Shown here: positions 34,158 through 45,429 of the stretch, piece after piece
Layout: each line of letters opens with the position of its first letter
How positions within the stretch are numbered: the first letter of the stretch is position 1
Assembly (NCBI GenBank): GCA_903813345.2
Contig: CAIIXF020000003.1
Span: 6,843,815 to 6,907,814 of the forward strand
DNA from: Owenia fusiformis
Taxonomy: Eukaryota > Annelida > Polychaeta > Sabellida > Oweniidae
Direction of reading: 5' to 3'
DNA length: 64,000 nt
Translations under genes and position numbers: made by a program
The notes under the pieces: generated by a model
Database searches by the model: none
What the model was told of the DNA's origin: nothing
What the model saw: only the letters and a program-made list of their open reading frames with translations

Positions 34158-34310
34158 GAAAATGTTGTCTCCTCTTACTTATTTCATTTCTCTCTAAAAT
34201 TTACACTCTCAGATTTTCTGATATTTTTATGCAAATTAGGATCCCAATTATGTGCCTTTTTACTTTATTCCTTGCTAATTCTACTCTTAAAAATATTTAA
34301 AATGCAATGA
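34158..34310 (+). repeat. Family A copy
   Basis: ATGTTGTCTCCTCTTAC, TTTCTCTCTAAAATTTACAC and TTTACTTTATTCCTTGCTAA with the CACTCTATTTTGC block lost. Confidence 0.75.
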
Positions 34311-34725
34311 TCAGGGACATTTTCCTTCTGGGCAAGCACTGATTCTGATTGGATGAAAATCTCTTTCATGTTTCCTGGACCATAACTAACAAAATCTCTA
34401 ATGAATCATCCTTAAATGAATAAACATTTAAACTGAGATAAGCAAAATCCCAAATAATCCCAAAGAAAACCCTATTTATTTTTCGGGTCACAGGCCCCTG
34501 GCCCACTCAGGTATAAGTCCACTTTAACAAATGGCAGGATATATCAAGATGAAATTTCACTTATGTTTTGCCTGTTAAATTTTTCAACTGGAACTTCTAT
34601 TTAATTCCACCTAGTCTCTTTTTGTTACCTTGGTTACATGCCAAAACAACAGTTGCCGTTTATGTTACATGTCTCAAAGAATAGCTGGTTTTACCTGCCG
34701 ACCCATAGCTAAAATAGCAGAGCTC

Positions 34726-34865
34726 ATATTTTAAAATGCAGAATAGTGAAGAAAAGGGTGCAAAATGCAAGGAATAAAATAATCAGGCATGTAGTTGATA
34801 CTTTAAATTGTATTGAAATTCTAGAAAGTCAGATATTTATGAATTTTTGAGAATTATGGAGCGTA
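34726..34865 (-). repeat. Family A copy, minus orientation
   Basis: ATTTTAAAATGCAGAATAGTG, ATGCAAGGAATAAAATAATC, GGCATGTAGTTGATACTTTA and AATTGTATTGAAATTC; truncated at its CGTCTGC end. Confidence 0.8.
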
Positions 34866-35630
34866 ATCAAAGCACCACCCATTGATAATTTAGAAATTGA
34901 TCCCTTCAGAAAATCATTGAAGTTACGTTTTTCATCTTGTCAGCATCAATTAAAAAATCAGTGAAATTTACTTCACATATTACACAACCCGGAAAATTAA
35001 ATCAGATAATAAATTTGTAAATTTACTGTGAATATTTGGTGTTATCGACACAGGAAGAAAAGAAATGTTTTGAATATTTTAAGGTTCGAGTTGCCCTGAG
35101 TTTCCTGTCTACCTGCCCTTTATACCTGTTCGGGTTGCCGTGGGAAACCTCCCACCTTCTTGCCAAAATCTTGTTCGCATCAATCACATAATGTTATATC
35201 TTTGACGTGCATCTAATGCAGCCTTACTTTGTAAATCCAAAACTATAATTCAGCATATTTGGAATAGACCAATAAGGATGCAGGACTCAAGTGTTTACTA
35301 AATACAAAACTTTACCCTAGTTTTACTATTTTTCATCAATGCTGTTCAAACTCTCTCAAATTAAGATAATTAAACATATATTTTTTATTTTTCCACATAT
35401 ACATTCAAACAATTAGTCCTCTCAGTTACCATAACCATTTTCTGACTTCACTTTCCTTTTGGGCCAGAGTACCTAGAATTTTTGTCTAATCTTTTTAAGT
35501 GGAGCAAAGTTTTAGAGAGTTGAAAAGTCAAGCTCTTTTGAATCTCAAATTATTAGAACATTGCATTATAAAAGAATAAATGTGATTGGTTGAATCCACT
35601 ATATGGTACAAATGATTACTACAACTGCTA

Positions 35631-36190
35631 GTTTCCATGGTAACAACATAAATCATTATTATATATATGCTTTTAAACTTACAATTGTTAATTGAGCTAC
35701 TCTATACTATTTATTATATCTGTGTTAAGAATATTATGTTTCCATAGCAATGATTTAGTATTTAATTACTATGGTTACACATCATTTAAATCAGTTTATC
35801 TAAGTAATTGTCAAAAGTATTAAACAATCTAAGGTTTTGGCTCAAACAAAATCTTTGAACATAATTTGAACACATTTTCAAATTCAATATAAACAACTGT
35901 ATAACAGATAGTAACCAATTTTGTTGAACTTATAATTTGGGAAACTGTGACATCTCATTTCTTCTCAGATATGAGATACCATTATGAGTTTGATTTTGTG
36001 AACGCAATACAAACAACAGAAATAACATTAAGATTGATTGCTATAGTAACCCTTTGCTTTTCTCTTAATTTGAGAGCAAATAAACTGAACATTTAGTCGA
36101 TCATATCAAATAAACAGGACAATATTTCATCAGATGCAAACAACTGTTTGTTACCATAGCAACAATGGAATGATTCATTGCTATAGTTAC
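35631..36190. promoter_or_regulatory. Cluster of RFX X-box-like motifs
   Basis: Six sites fit or nearly fit the X-box GTTNCCATRGYAAC: GTTTCCATGGTAAC (35631), GTTTCCATAGCAAT (35738), a reversed GTAACCATAGT (35768-35778), ATTGCTATAGTAAC (reversed, 36037), GTTACCATAGCAAC (36150) and ATTGCTATAGTTAC (reversed, 36177). The last two face each other around a near-palindrome. RFX factors bind such sites in cilia-related and other promoters; here the sites could equally be the remains of an old tandem repeat. No gene starts nearby. Confidence 0.35.
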
Positions 36191-36194
36191 CCAT

Positions 36195-38352
36195 TGTTAC
36201 ACCTGGTTTACCTTTGGTTGTCAAGTTCCCACAGTTAAACATCATTACTACTAAAAATATCTCGCAGGTAGGCTCGTTGGAAATACCTTGGAGATGAATA
36301 ATCGCGGTAAGGTGCACGAAGAATGCTCAGATTGCTCAGATCTCCGTGCAAACATGACTTCTAAAGAAAACTAAATTTCATCTTTATGATATTTTATATG
36401 CTGTTTGTGAATTATTTCTGTATGGTTGGATAATTGAATTGTTTTAGGTGATGATTGTTCTTGCACTGAAAAGTGTTTTCGCATTGAACATTTCAGCACT
36501 ACATATGCCGGTTCTTTAACTTTATTGTATACTTTAAATAGGATATTATATTGTATGATTTAAGCCTTGATCCGTGCTGTATCCATTCTATGTGGTATTT
36601 TTCAGCTTTTAATTGCTAAATAGTTTCTTTGCTTGTTGGATTCTGTAAAGTTGGACACTAGTAGCTATAATGTAGTGTTTTTGTGATAAGTGACTTGCTG
36701 TGGCCATGGTCCAATAATATTTGGTAAATTGCCTCCTTGGATAGGTTTTTAGAATTGCAATTTTTGGTATAAAGAGATATTAAAATTAATATTAAGGTTT
36801 TCATGTCAATAAACTACATTCCCGGTTTTACAGTATTTCCTTTTTTTAGCTTTTTTGAACTCAGACGAATTTAGCACTCTACTCATCCTCATATTGTTAA
36901 AAAAGTATTTACTAATTCTCAAATTGTTGCCATGCCAACATACAAGTATATTCACTTTCTCACACTTTCAAAGGCAGGTACTCTCTGTTAATTGACGTAA
37001 AACCGATTATCGCAAAAGTAAAAATTGAAAAAGGGGTAAAGTTAAACGGTTCCCACATACGTCTAACTTCAGGTGAGCACCTTCAAGAAAAATTCCTGAA
37101 AATCAAAAATTTCCAAATTTCACCTCAGATTTATCTCCTAAACCATGATTTCAACAAATATCTTAGAATATAATGTTTATTTTCTCAATATGGACTCCAC
37201 TTTCCATTTTCTGTCACTGAAATCGAATAGCATGATGATTAATGCTACATTTTTGCCTGGGATATGACAACTGCATTTGATAGGTAGTAAGTTTAGGTGA
37301 TTTTCACCTGTAGATTTTAGAACAAATGGAGAAATTTCGACCTTTATGTTGTTTAAGTTTGCATTCTGTACAGTTTCATCTAGCCTACCTTGCGATTATT
37401 TATAGTTTTTACTGGGTTCACTTTAGGTGTATAGAGCTCTGGAAACTTAACGTTCATTTGTAACGGAGTATTTGAAAAAGAGCTTCATCTTAACTCTTAC
37501 GATAAGAAAGAATCATTAGATTTCACCTTATAGGTAAATGTCAACCCTTTGGTGTTGGTTAAATTTCTTAAATCTTAAGTCTCTTAAAAAATAATTTCTA
37601 TGTTCTGAGATGGTATTTTTCAAAATGTCAACTCCTCCTTCCTTTACAACATTGCTTCTTAACCTCATTCTTCTTCTCCCGACCTTGTCTAGTATTGATG
37701 TCTTTATAATGTTAAAATAGTAATAATTTTTTCTTAAGACTCTTTTAAATCTCCCTTCTCCACAAAACTATTTAACCCTTCCCAAAATTAAGAATCTATC
37801 AACAGTCCTTGTTGCCTCACCATTCCGATTTCCAAATATGGATCCGAAACAATTATTATGTTTTTAAAGATTTGCTTTTTCCTTTGTCCAACTAGCATTC
37901 TTGCTAGTTCTGTACTTTATAAGTAAGTGAGGTAGCCTGAGATGGGATTATAAGTATGTTACTTACTGAGGGCCCCTTCCCTCATGAAACAGTTGGATAT
38001 ATATTATACAAGATGTACCTGTACGATATATTTATTATATGACGTCATATAACCTCACTATACAACTACACAGTACAAAAAAGAATTGTGCCCAAGATTA
38101 AAATTTCTATATGTTCTCATGAGTCTCAACATAGGAAAACCAGTCTTATCACAAAAATTAAAATTTTGCTACAGAGCCAGAAAATGTGTTAAGAGAAAAA
38201 TATGCTAAATTCAAATCCATCTTCTTGGTATATATCTGTAAGGAAAAAATGTAAAGACATAAACCATGGTATCTTTCTGCTTTTTAAGTAACTTCAAATA
38301 AAGATCACAAATCTCTGTGCTATCCTTGATATGTCTATGAAAAACCATGGTA
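36195..38352. other. Gene-free stretch
   Basis: More than 2 kb of AT-rich sequence with no recognised gene or named repeat. Confidence 0.5.
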
Positions 38353-38355
38353 TAT

Positions 38356-38534
38356 TACACTAAGACCTGTGTTTGTGGAACACCATTGATACCCCTAAAA
38401 GGTGTTCCAACTTATGAGGTGTTCCACTATCAGAAGTTCATTTAGTTCATCACCTTGTCATGGGACTCTGAATTGTTCCGCTTTTGAGGTGTTCTATTTA
38501 TAGAGGTGTTCCACATTACAGGTGGTTTTCTGTA
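38356..38534. mobile_element. Family C MITE, 179 bp
   Basis: TACACTAAGACCTGTGTTTG on the left and ACAGGTGGTTTTCTGTA on the right, both joined to GGAACACC/GGTGTTCC blocks, with internal AGGTGTTCCAACTTATGAGG. No coding capacity. Confidence 0.75.
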
Positions 38535-38556
38535 TTTTGTAGTGTTGAAGTTTTTA

Positions 38557-38775
38557 TTAGTTTTTTATAAAATGTTGTATATGTTGGGTTTTAGTCTTTA
38601 TCTTTGCAGCTTCTTGATTCTCTTTAGCTATATCCCTTGCTACCTCTAAGTTAGTCTGTATATCTTGTAGTCTGTCTGTGACTGTACTTTGTCCCATACT
38701 TACTGGTACCATAGTATCTAGTGGCATAAGGGGTTCCTTACCATACAACAAGTTAAATATGCAATCATTACAATT
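38557..38775 (-). pseudogene. Ty3/Gypsy-like integrase remnant
   Basis: The minus-strand frame reads CIFNLLYGKEPLMPLDTM and continues into VTDRLQDIQTNLEVARDIAK with a Lys-rich end before a stop. The LLYGKEP..PLD motif followed by an RD-A-E helix is typical of the C-terminal edge of the integrase core in Ty3/Gypsy-type pol proteins. No other pol domain, LTR or primer-binding site is seen around it, so this is a small degraded fragment abutting a family C MITE. Confidence 0.55.
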
Positions 38776-38779
38776 GTTC

Positions 38780-40475
38780 AGAGCATCTTCAGACTTACAA
38801 ATGTTTCTTTAATTTACATTTAATTTACATTTCTATATCTTGGATTCTAATTAGGATTTGAAGCAGTCTTCCTATTGTTAAACTTTTTACATAACAGATT
38901 TGAAGTGATCATGTGATGTCTGGTTTTGAAGAATATACTATATGCCATGTGAGATTTGGGTCACTTTCGGCCTAGACTTCAAAAAGACATAACTAGATTT
39001 AGCAGTAGCTTAGAAGTGAAAACAAGTGAAATAAATAAAAGATAGAAATTAAAACATCACACTTTTGTGTACAATTAATATAAAGAGAGCCCGGTCATAA
39101 ATACCAAAATATATTTGGGAAGCTCATGCTTGAATCAGAGAAAAGAGGGGAATTTATTTGAAAATTTTGTGGCAAACCTGAAGAAAATGGTACAAACATT
39201 TTATTATTTTTTGCACATCGTTGCTGAAACAAATTTCTTTTGGTGTTATGACCCTTAAAGTAACATCAAATGAAAGACTCAATATTTAGTTGCTGATCTC
39301 TTTCCTGTCAAAAACTAATATGATATTAGTAAATTATCCCTCGGGTATCCCTGACAATTAGTAAATATTACCCAATCAGGAATCTAAATCATTCAGTGAC
39401 AAATGTCATCATAAAATAATCGCCATGAGGCTACTTTTTAGAGCACCTTATATTACTGTGCTAAGGGCACCCTAGGGCCATGCCATGAATTTGAAAAGTA
39501 GGGTACTCATGGCAACAGTTGTGGAAGTGACCATGAAGAAGGTATCATTAGGGGTGGAATAAATGAAGAATCTATATCCTATGATATATACATTTTATTA
39601 GATCATTCTGAAATGAACTTTTTTAACATTTTAACAAATCTTTACTTTTGACAATTTTAAAAATAATGTCCATGGGCATGTAAATTTCATGAGAAATTAA
39701 CTTGTGATATTTTCAAAAATTGCAGGATTATTTATTATTTGCAATATTCATAATTCCCGAATTCGAATTACTCATAAATTGTAAGATAATTCATAAATTG
39801 CAAGATCATTCCTAATTTGCAAGGTTTGATTTCTGACAATTAATGTTAGGACATAACTTTCTACACTTGAATAATTACGACTTGACTAATTACTCTGGAA
39901 AGACAAATCTGATCACCAAAGAAATATAGATAACCATTCCGAAAATAGATAAATCAAGCAAAGTATGACGTGCTAACATTACGGAGATATTGATGACCAT
40001 AGCTACAATACTTTGATTATGCTACTGGGATTGCGATTGGTCTAAAAAGATTAAAGTCGCTGTGATTTTAGGTGTTGTCACGCTCGCAGGCAGCTTTTCA
40101 CTACTATGTACAATTTGTGCAACTCCTCCGAAAACTTAAGTTAAACCTCGATAAATGTTTACATTTTGTAGAATTTAGAATACACTCTCAAATAGTATAT
40201 ATTCAACTCTTTGATAATGTCAATAGTCTCGATGGAATTTCATTTCAAAAATCATGGTGCCGTGAAATATTTGTGAGGGCATATAAATGATTGTGTTTTG
40301 GATGAGAATAAAATCGCTATAGATGATGGAGGGTGGCTTGATTGCTGTATAGGGGATAAAGATAATCCGTGATAATTACCATTTAGGGGATTAAAGGGAT
40401 TAAGGATAATCCACTGACTTCTGCTGTAAACACAGGTGGGAGAAACATCAATCTTAAAATATATAATTGTTTTTT
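38780..40475. other. Gene-free stretch
   Basis: AT-rich, with a small direct repeat of ATAATTCATAAATTGCAAGAT near 39780. No gene seen. Confidence 0.45.
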
Positions 40476-40477
40476 TG

Positions 40478-40985
40478 CCAGAATGCAAAATGGAGTGGAA
40501 AAGAGTGGAATTATTAAGGATTCAAACATGACCGTGCTCTATTCGAATTTCTCAACCAATCAGAATGCAGCATAGCCAATATAGAACGTTCTCTAATTCT
40601 CCATAGATGCACGACCATGCTCTTCTGCAATTTGCATTGTTTTGAGTGACGTCACATCTCAGCTGCACATCTGGGGCTCTGTCCGGGGATAGCTGTTCCT
40701 TCATGCCCGTTCCACAGACACGGCTTTTACTAATTTTTATGTTTGAATCGGAATAAATAATGATAGGCCATTCAATATGGTGAAATTCAGCACTCGTTGG
40801 ACAGAATGTTAGTACAAATGCACTCACCTTCGGTTCGTGCTTTGTACAACATTCTGTCCAACTCGTGCTGAATTTCACCATATTGAATGGCCTATCATTA
40901 TTTATTCCTTAAATAGAGTATACGGGCATATAGTTATCACTAATTAGATCACAAGATATATAGAAATTTCAATTAATTAATCATA
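40478..40985 (-). repeat. Family A copy interrupted by hairpin element
   Basis: ATGCAAAATGGAGTGGAAAA (40483) and AGAGTGGAATTA belong to one side of a minus-oriented copy. After the insertion, GAGTATACGGGCATATAG and TATATAGAAATTTC continue it from 40916. The interruption defines the inserted DNA at 40518-40908. Confidence 0.65.
40514..40912. mobile_element. 391-bp hairpin element flanked by TTAA
   Basis: The inserted DNA (40518-40908) is flanked by TTAA on both sides (40514-40517, 40909-40912), as in piggyBac-type insertion. Its right third is a near-perfect inverted repeat: 40750-40818 and 40841-40908, arms starting GGAATAAATAATGATAGGCC and continuing ATTCAATATGG, with a 22-bp loop. The left part holds CCAATCAG and TGACGTCAC motifs. 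No ORF beyond those forced by the palindrome. Classification is tentative. Confidence 0.65.
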
Positions 40986-41108
40986 TTTTTATTGTTCCTT
41001 ATTTAAATACACTGTATTATTTGAAGGTTCTTGAGTATCAACCAGTTCCCTCAGTACTGTCAAGGTTTGAGTGGTGAACATTTCGTTTTTATGACACCAC
41101 TAAAAAGT

Positions 41109-41214
41109 GGTGACATATTGTTATGGTCTCCATTTTTTATGGCTGACGGCAATCGGCAGTCAGCAATTTGCGTCTGTAACAAATGGTGGTGACATATTGC
41201 ATGTTAATGCCTTG
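41109..41214. repeat. Family E repeat
   Basis: TGACATATTGTTATGGTCTC, GTCTGTAACAAATGGTGG and TGACATATTGCATGTTAATG; shorter than the 29.97-kb copy in its central part. Confidence 0.75.
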
Positions 41215-41514
41215 TATAAGTTTGAAGTAAGTTGACCGCTGACCATATTAATATATTTTTACCTCAGCGATTTTGAAAAATTATTTTTATTTAAAAAGCA
41301 TTTGAAATATTTGGCAATGTGCAATCCTGAAGATCAAATAGTAGCAGAAAGTGTTGATTTTCTTACTCATAATTGATTAATTAACAAAATAGAGACATCC
41401 CATGCATATAAATAGACAGGCTTCATATTTCTGTCTTACTTGGCTGGTTTATATGTTCTCCTTGTCTAAATCCTGTCATAAATAGCTCTCAGTCTGTGCC
41501 ATGGGTCATTATTA

Positions 41515-41680
41515 CAAACGCAAAATAGAGTGTAAACAAGTGAAATTAGCAAGGAATAAAGTAAATAGGCATGTAGAAAACACTCTAAATTGTATAGAAA
41601 TGCAAGAATTTTAGACAGTTTATTCAAATTTTAGAGAGAATTAGAGTGGAATAAGCATGCTGCAGACGACATTTTATGCA
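41515..41680 (-). repeat. Family A copy, minus orientation
   Basis: GCAAAATAGAGTGTAAAC, AAATTAGCAAGGAATAAAGT, CACTCTAAATTGTATAGAAA, CAAATTTTAGAGAGAATTAG, and AAGCATGCTGCAGACGACAT at the end. Full length. Confidence 0.9.
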
Positions 41681-41787
41681 TGATCACTCAGGAGTAAATA
41701 GTTTTATTAAATGACATGTCCTTGGAGCTATGGTCCCTCTTGATTTGGAAAGAGATTTGTTGTGAGTTCATTTTGAAAATCTTATCT

Positions 41788-41895
41788 TTCACTCCATTTC
41801 TCTCTAAAGACTTAATAACCTGCCTGATACTTTGGAATTCTTGCACAATTTTGAATGTTGCCTTTTATTCTGTATTTCCAACAAGGCAATGTTCG
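41788..41895 (+). repeat. Family A fragment
   Basis: TTTCACTCCATTTCTCTCTAA, CCTGCCTGATACTTTGGA and CACAATTTTGAATGTTGCC; the 3' half is unrecognisable. Confidence 0.55.
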
Positions 41896-42256
41896 GTTGA
41901 TGAATGAGAAATTAAGAGTCCAGAATGGCAAGAAATAATGTAAAATTGATAATTCTGCCTCATCTTTAATATGCCTATATATATTGCCAGATTTAGATTT
42001 CAGCAAATTATAATCTGATAAATTGAATCATGAATGTCATTGTTTAAAGTCGAAGAATTACAAGTTTGTGAATTAATGAATTGATTTCCCGTAAAAAGCA
42101 AGAATATACAACAAAATAGTTACTTGGGTTTCATATTTTTCAATGGTTTGATCTAGTTTGTTATTTATGACATTTATCAATTTCAAGGTGTACATGTAGG
42201 TTTGTATCACTGTTCACTTTATATCATTTACTTTCAGAATTGGGTATATGAACACA

Positions 42257-42406
42257 TTTTGAAGGGACTGTTATGCTTTGAAGGGACCATCATGCTTTGA
42301 AGGGACCAGCATGCTTTGAAGGGACCATCATGCTTTGAGGGGACCATCATGCTTTGAAGGGACCAGCATGCTTTGAAGGACCAGCATGCTTTGAAGGGAC
42401 TATCAC
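42257..42406. repeat. 19-bp tandem repeat, 8 copies
   Basis: Unit TTTGAAGGGACCATCATGC; variants CCAGCATGC and CTGTTATGC occur, one copy is 18 bp and one has GAGGGG. The CCATC and CCAGC variants interleave. The unit length is not a multiple of three. Confidence 0.92.
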
Positions 42407-42757
42407 AACATAAAGGAACACATTATAATCCTAAATAGTCTTAAAAGCTCTTGTCTATATTATTTGAGCGATATACTATCCTGTGTTGGAAAATTACTGA
42501 AAGTGGTGGACCGGGATGGTGAAGGGTGGCCATTGGCCAATCCACACTACAAGCAGAGCATAAAGGAACAAAAATTTGAAAATTTATGAGACATTGCATC
42601 TTGACTCAGAAGGTTACAGTTGCTATAACTTCTAGCTTGGAAATTGAGATGGAGATATTGAACAGTCATAACATTATGATACTATGGGATCTATGTGTGT
42701 CATATGCCTTGCTGTGTGGAGGGGACTCGATGATGTCATTCTTCATGTTTGACTTCA

Positions 42758-42849
42758 GTGTAATATTACCCTTTGCATTCGTTTGACTTCACTTCTTAAA
42801 AGAGAGCTTCGTAGTTTAACTAGACTCTGCACGCAGGGTAGTGTAATAT
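42758..42849 (-). mobile_element. Family B mini-element, 74 bp, 9-bp TSD
   Basis: Element 42767-42840 keeps only the two ends: TACCCTTTGCATTCGTTTG with CTTCTTAAAAGAGAGC, and GTTTAACTAGACTCTGCACG with CAGGGTA. GTGTAATAT flanks both sides (42758-42766, 42841-42849). The promoter-like interior of the 370-bp form is absent, so ~70 bp of ends seem sufficient for mobilisation. Confidence 0.93.
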
Positions 42850-43132
42850 CATATTTGATTAGTATGGAGGGGGGTTAGTAGTCTTGAAACAGGCTCCTGT
42901 ATTCCATCCCTTCCTTGTCTGTCTGTAATGAGGTGTTGGAAAGAGAGATGGATGGGCTTTATGCAAGAATACTAGCTCTGGAATGACCCGTCATGCCTAT
43001 CGTATCTGCTATAATATCTGGCTCAGGTTGTAATTGGAATAGGAGGAGTTTTCAAATCTTCCTGCAAAAGAGAGTGCATGAGCTCTTAACAAATGTGACA
43101 TAAAATGTATACCCCTCCCCCATTCCCTCCCC

Positions 43133-43340
43133 TGTATACTTAGGTATGTGTAGAAAGCATGACGATTTTTATATGGGCGGGGATTGTGGCGGCGCTTTCA
43201 CTTTTACATCCGATGAGCTCACATTAGATTCTTTGAAACTATTACAAAAGAATATCTACATTGTGGCTTTCCAATGTATGGAATTCTACTTTTGGGAATC
43301 CGAACATGAAATAAATGGATTTCTTTATGGCATGTTCTGA
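43133..43340 (+). other. Coding-like open segment, unrecognised
   Basis: Following CCTGTATACTTAG (acceptor-like), one frame is open from ATG 43146 to TGA 43340: MCRKHDDFYMGGDCGGAF, then TFTSDELTLDSLKLLQKN and a hydrophobic-aromatic tail. GC is higher than the flanks for the first 80 bases. No domain is recognised and the acceptor lacks a long pyrimidine tract. It may be a relic of an inserted coding sequence or chance. Confidence 0.2.
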
Positions 43341-43514
43341 TGTATGGATGTAATTTTTAAAATACTCATTGTCAATTATGAAAATACATTATTTGATCAA
43401 ATATTTGTAAACTCATATTTAAACATATATTTTGAATATACATTCCACTGTTGTGTCAAGAAGTTTATTAATAGAAAGTGAACAATTTATGAATGTCATT
43501 CATGACAGTGATTT

Positions 43515-43650
43515 ATAATTGCAAATGAGAGTGGAAAAGAGTGGAATAGGCAAGAAATAAACTGTACAGGCATGAGGTCAGCGCTTAAAATTGTATGAAA
43601 AACCAAGAAAATCAGGCAGTTCATTCAAATTGTAGAGACTAATTAAATTG
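43515..43650 (-). repeat. Family A copy, minus orientation
   Basis: GAGTGGAAAAGAGTGGAATA, GGCAAGAAATAAACTGTACA, GGCATGAGGTCAGCGC and CAGTTCATTCAAATTGTAGA; the last block AATTGTAGAGACTAAT is duplicated at 43628-43662. Confidence 0.85.
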
Positions 43651-43902
43651 TAGAGACTAAATAAAACGTACTAGAAATTCAATTATCAATACCATTAATT
43701 ATCAATTAGTACATATTCCATTGTTTTATGTGTTTTAAATAATTCCAAAAATGGCTTATGAGTTCAACAATTTCACAGAAAGTATTTATCTCCATCTTCC
43801 CATGCTAATGCACAATTGGCAGCATAACTTAGAGTGTCGTAAAAATTAATGCGATCTTTTTCTCCTCGTTAAAAATATCCAATCCTAAAAATGAACCTGA
43901 AG

Positions 43903-44062
43903 TCTCATGTATTTCATGTAATTTCTCTCTTAAATTTGATTAAACATCCCAATTTTCTTGGATTTCTATACAATTTAGAGTATCAGCTTCATGTCTTATG
44001 TATTCCATTCCTCATATATCCCTTTATTTTCCACTATATTTTGCATTTTAAAAATTGACCTA
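43903..44062 (+). repeat. Family A copy
   Basis: TAATTTCTCTCTTAAATTTG, TTCTATACAATTTAGAGTAT, CCACTATATTTTGCATTTTA; 5' CGTCTGC block mutated. Confidence 0.85.
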
Positions 44063-44374
44063 CAAGATTTCAATTTACGGGATTGCCAATAAAAATTAGT
44101 TGATGAGTATATTTGAGCATAGCGGACAGGTTTATAATGGTGATTTAATTAAGGAAGTGAAACTATTGACTTATATGGTAACAAGTGGTATAGGCTCCGT
44201 TAAAAAGATTTCATTGCGGAACTTTTCTCAAATGAAAATCATTTCATTGAAAGCTAAGTTCTCGACTTATCCATCAATCTTGTGTCATTCCTCACCCACT
44301 TTGTCTTGAAAGGAAAAAGGGCATCATTGAGTAGGCAAATAAAATGTGATGCCCTCTCTAAGGGGAATGCAAGA

Positions 44375-44602
44375 AAAAGTGTTCATCAGACAAAGGTGTT
44401 CACCAGAACTTTGTGCTTAAATTACGTCTATAGTATAACCTGTCTTACCCAAGTGCCACTTTCACTGGCCAAAAGTATTTGAATTGGCAGGTGTTCATAT
44501 TTCAAGGTTATTAACATCGAAACCTAAGGCAGATTTAAAATGGGACCAAAGAAATCATTCACATTGAGAGGTGTTCGGATACACAAGTCTTTTGTATTGG
44601 AC
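44375..44602. mobile_element. Family C copy, diverged
   Basis: GTGTTCATCAGACAAAGGTG at the left, GGCAGGTGTTCATATTTCAA, ATTCACATTGAGAGGTGTTC and ACACAAGTCTTTTGTA at the right. Shares ATTTAAAATGGGACCAAAG with the 16.7-kb copy. Confidence 0.6.
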
Positions 44603-44604
44603 CT

Positions 44605-45308
44605 TCTCTTGTAAACAGTATCACCTTTACTAGAGTTTCTCTGATGAACAATGTCCTTGTGAACACTTTCTGTTTCATTAAGTGAAGAACTCTTTCTTAT
44701 GAACACTTGGTATTCATAATACATATATGTATTCATAATTTATAATGTTTATGATTATTTGATGTCAATCCTAAGAGAATCAGTTAATCTCTTACAAAGG
44801 GTTATATTATTTCATATCAAGATTTTCATTTCATGATTAAGTTGAGTGGTTTGATCTACATAAATAACTTTCTATGTGGCATTGATATCATAAAATCTGC
44901 AACAATATTTATTGTTCTTCCAATGTGTATGGGTGCAATATGTTAAGTATCAGGGATGAGGATTGTGACTTTTCCATACCATTGGTCTATGGCACTCTCC
45001 CCCTCCCTCCTACTTTGTTTGTTTCTGAGTTTTACCTAATTGAGAAAGTGCTTTATTGCCTTTGAATATTGTGCTGATGTGCTTGTGTTTTTGTGTGTGC
45101 AAGAAGGCACCTCATAAATCTTGTCATCAAAATTCTAGGAATACCACTTATTCGTTCAACTTTTACAGATGCAAGAGCATACTATTTTTGAGATCTGATG
45201 AGGTTTTGGGCATTCTGGGTAAATTACATGGCTGGTATTTTGCTCTTCAAAGTGCAATATATTTCACTGTATGTCTTGTTTCCTTTTTTGTAAGGATTGA
45301 TGCATGAA
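44605..45308. other. Gene-free stretch
   Basis: Open frame 45056-45307 (83 codons) lacks a recognisable domain. GAACACTT repeats near 44660-44710 may extend the family C sequence. Confidence 0.4.
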
Positions 45309-45310
45309 TT

Positions 45311-45340
45311 TGTTTATTGTAATTTGAATTACAATAAACA
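45311..45340. repeat. Perfect 14-bp-arm hairpin
   Basis: TGTTTATTGTAATT and AATTACAATAAACA are exact inverted arms separated by TG. A compact cruciform or stem-loop; no element ends were recognised around it. Confidence 0.9.
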
Positions 45341-45384
45341 TGCTATATTACTCTCGTCTTGTTTTCTGTTATTTAGTAAATAGG

Positions 45385-45425
45385 GAGGTGAATTAGGGAG
45401 GTGTTTCAATATACAGGTTTTACTG
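45385..45425. mobile_element. Family C end fragment
   Basis: GGGAGGTGTTTCAATATACA and GGTTTTACTGTA represent one terminus only. Confidence 0.5.
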
Positions 45426-45429
45426 TATC

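Noticed and set aside
40552-40881. 109-codon minus-strand ORF
   Set aside because: Its N-terminal part is the loop and arms of the hairpin element, so the open frame is structural.
42257-42406. CRISPR-like array
   Set aside because: Units are contiguous with no spacers and the window is eukaryotic; it is a plain minisatellite.
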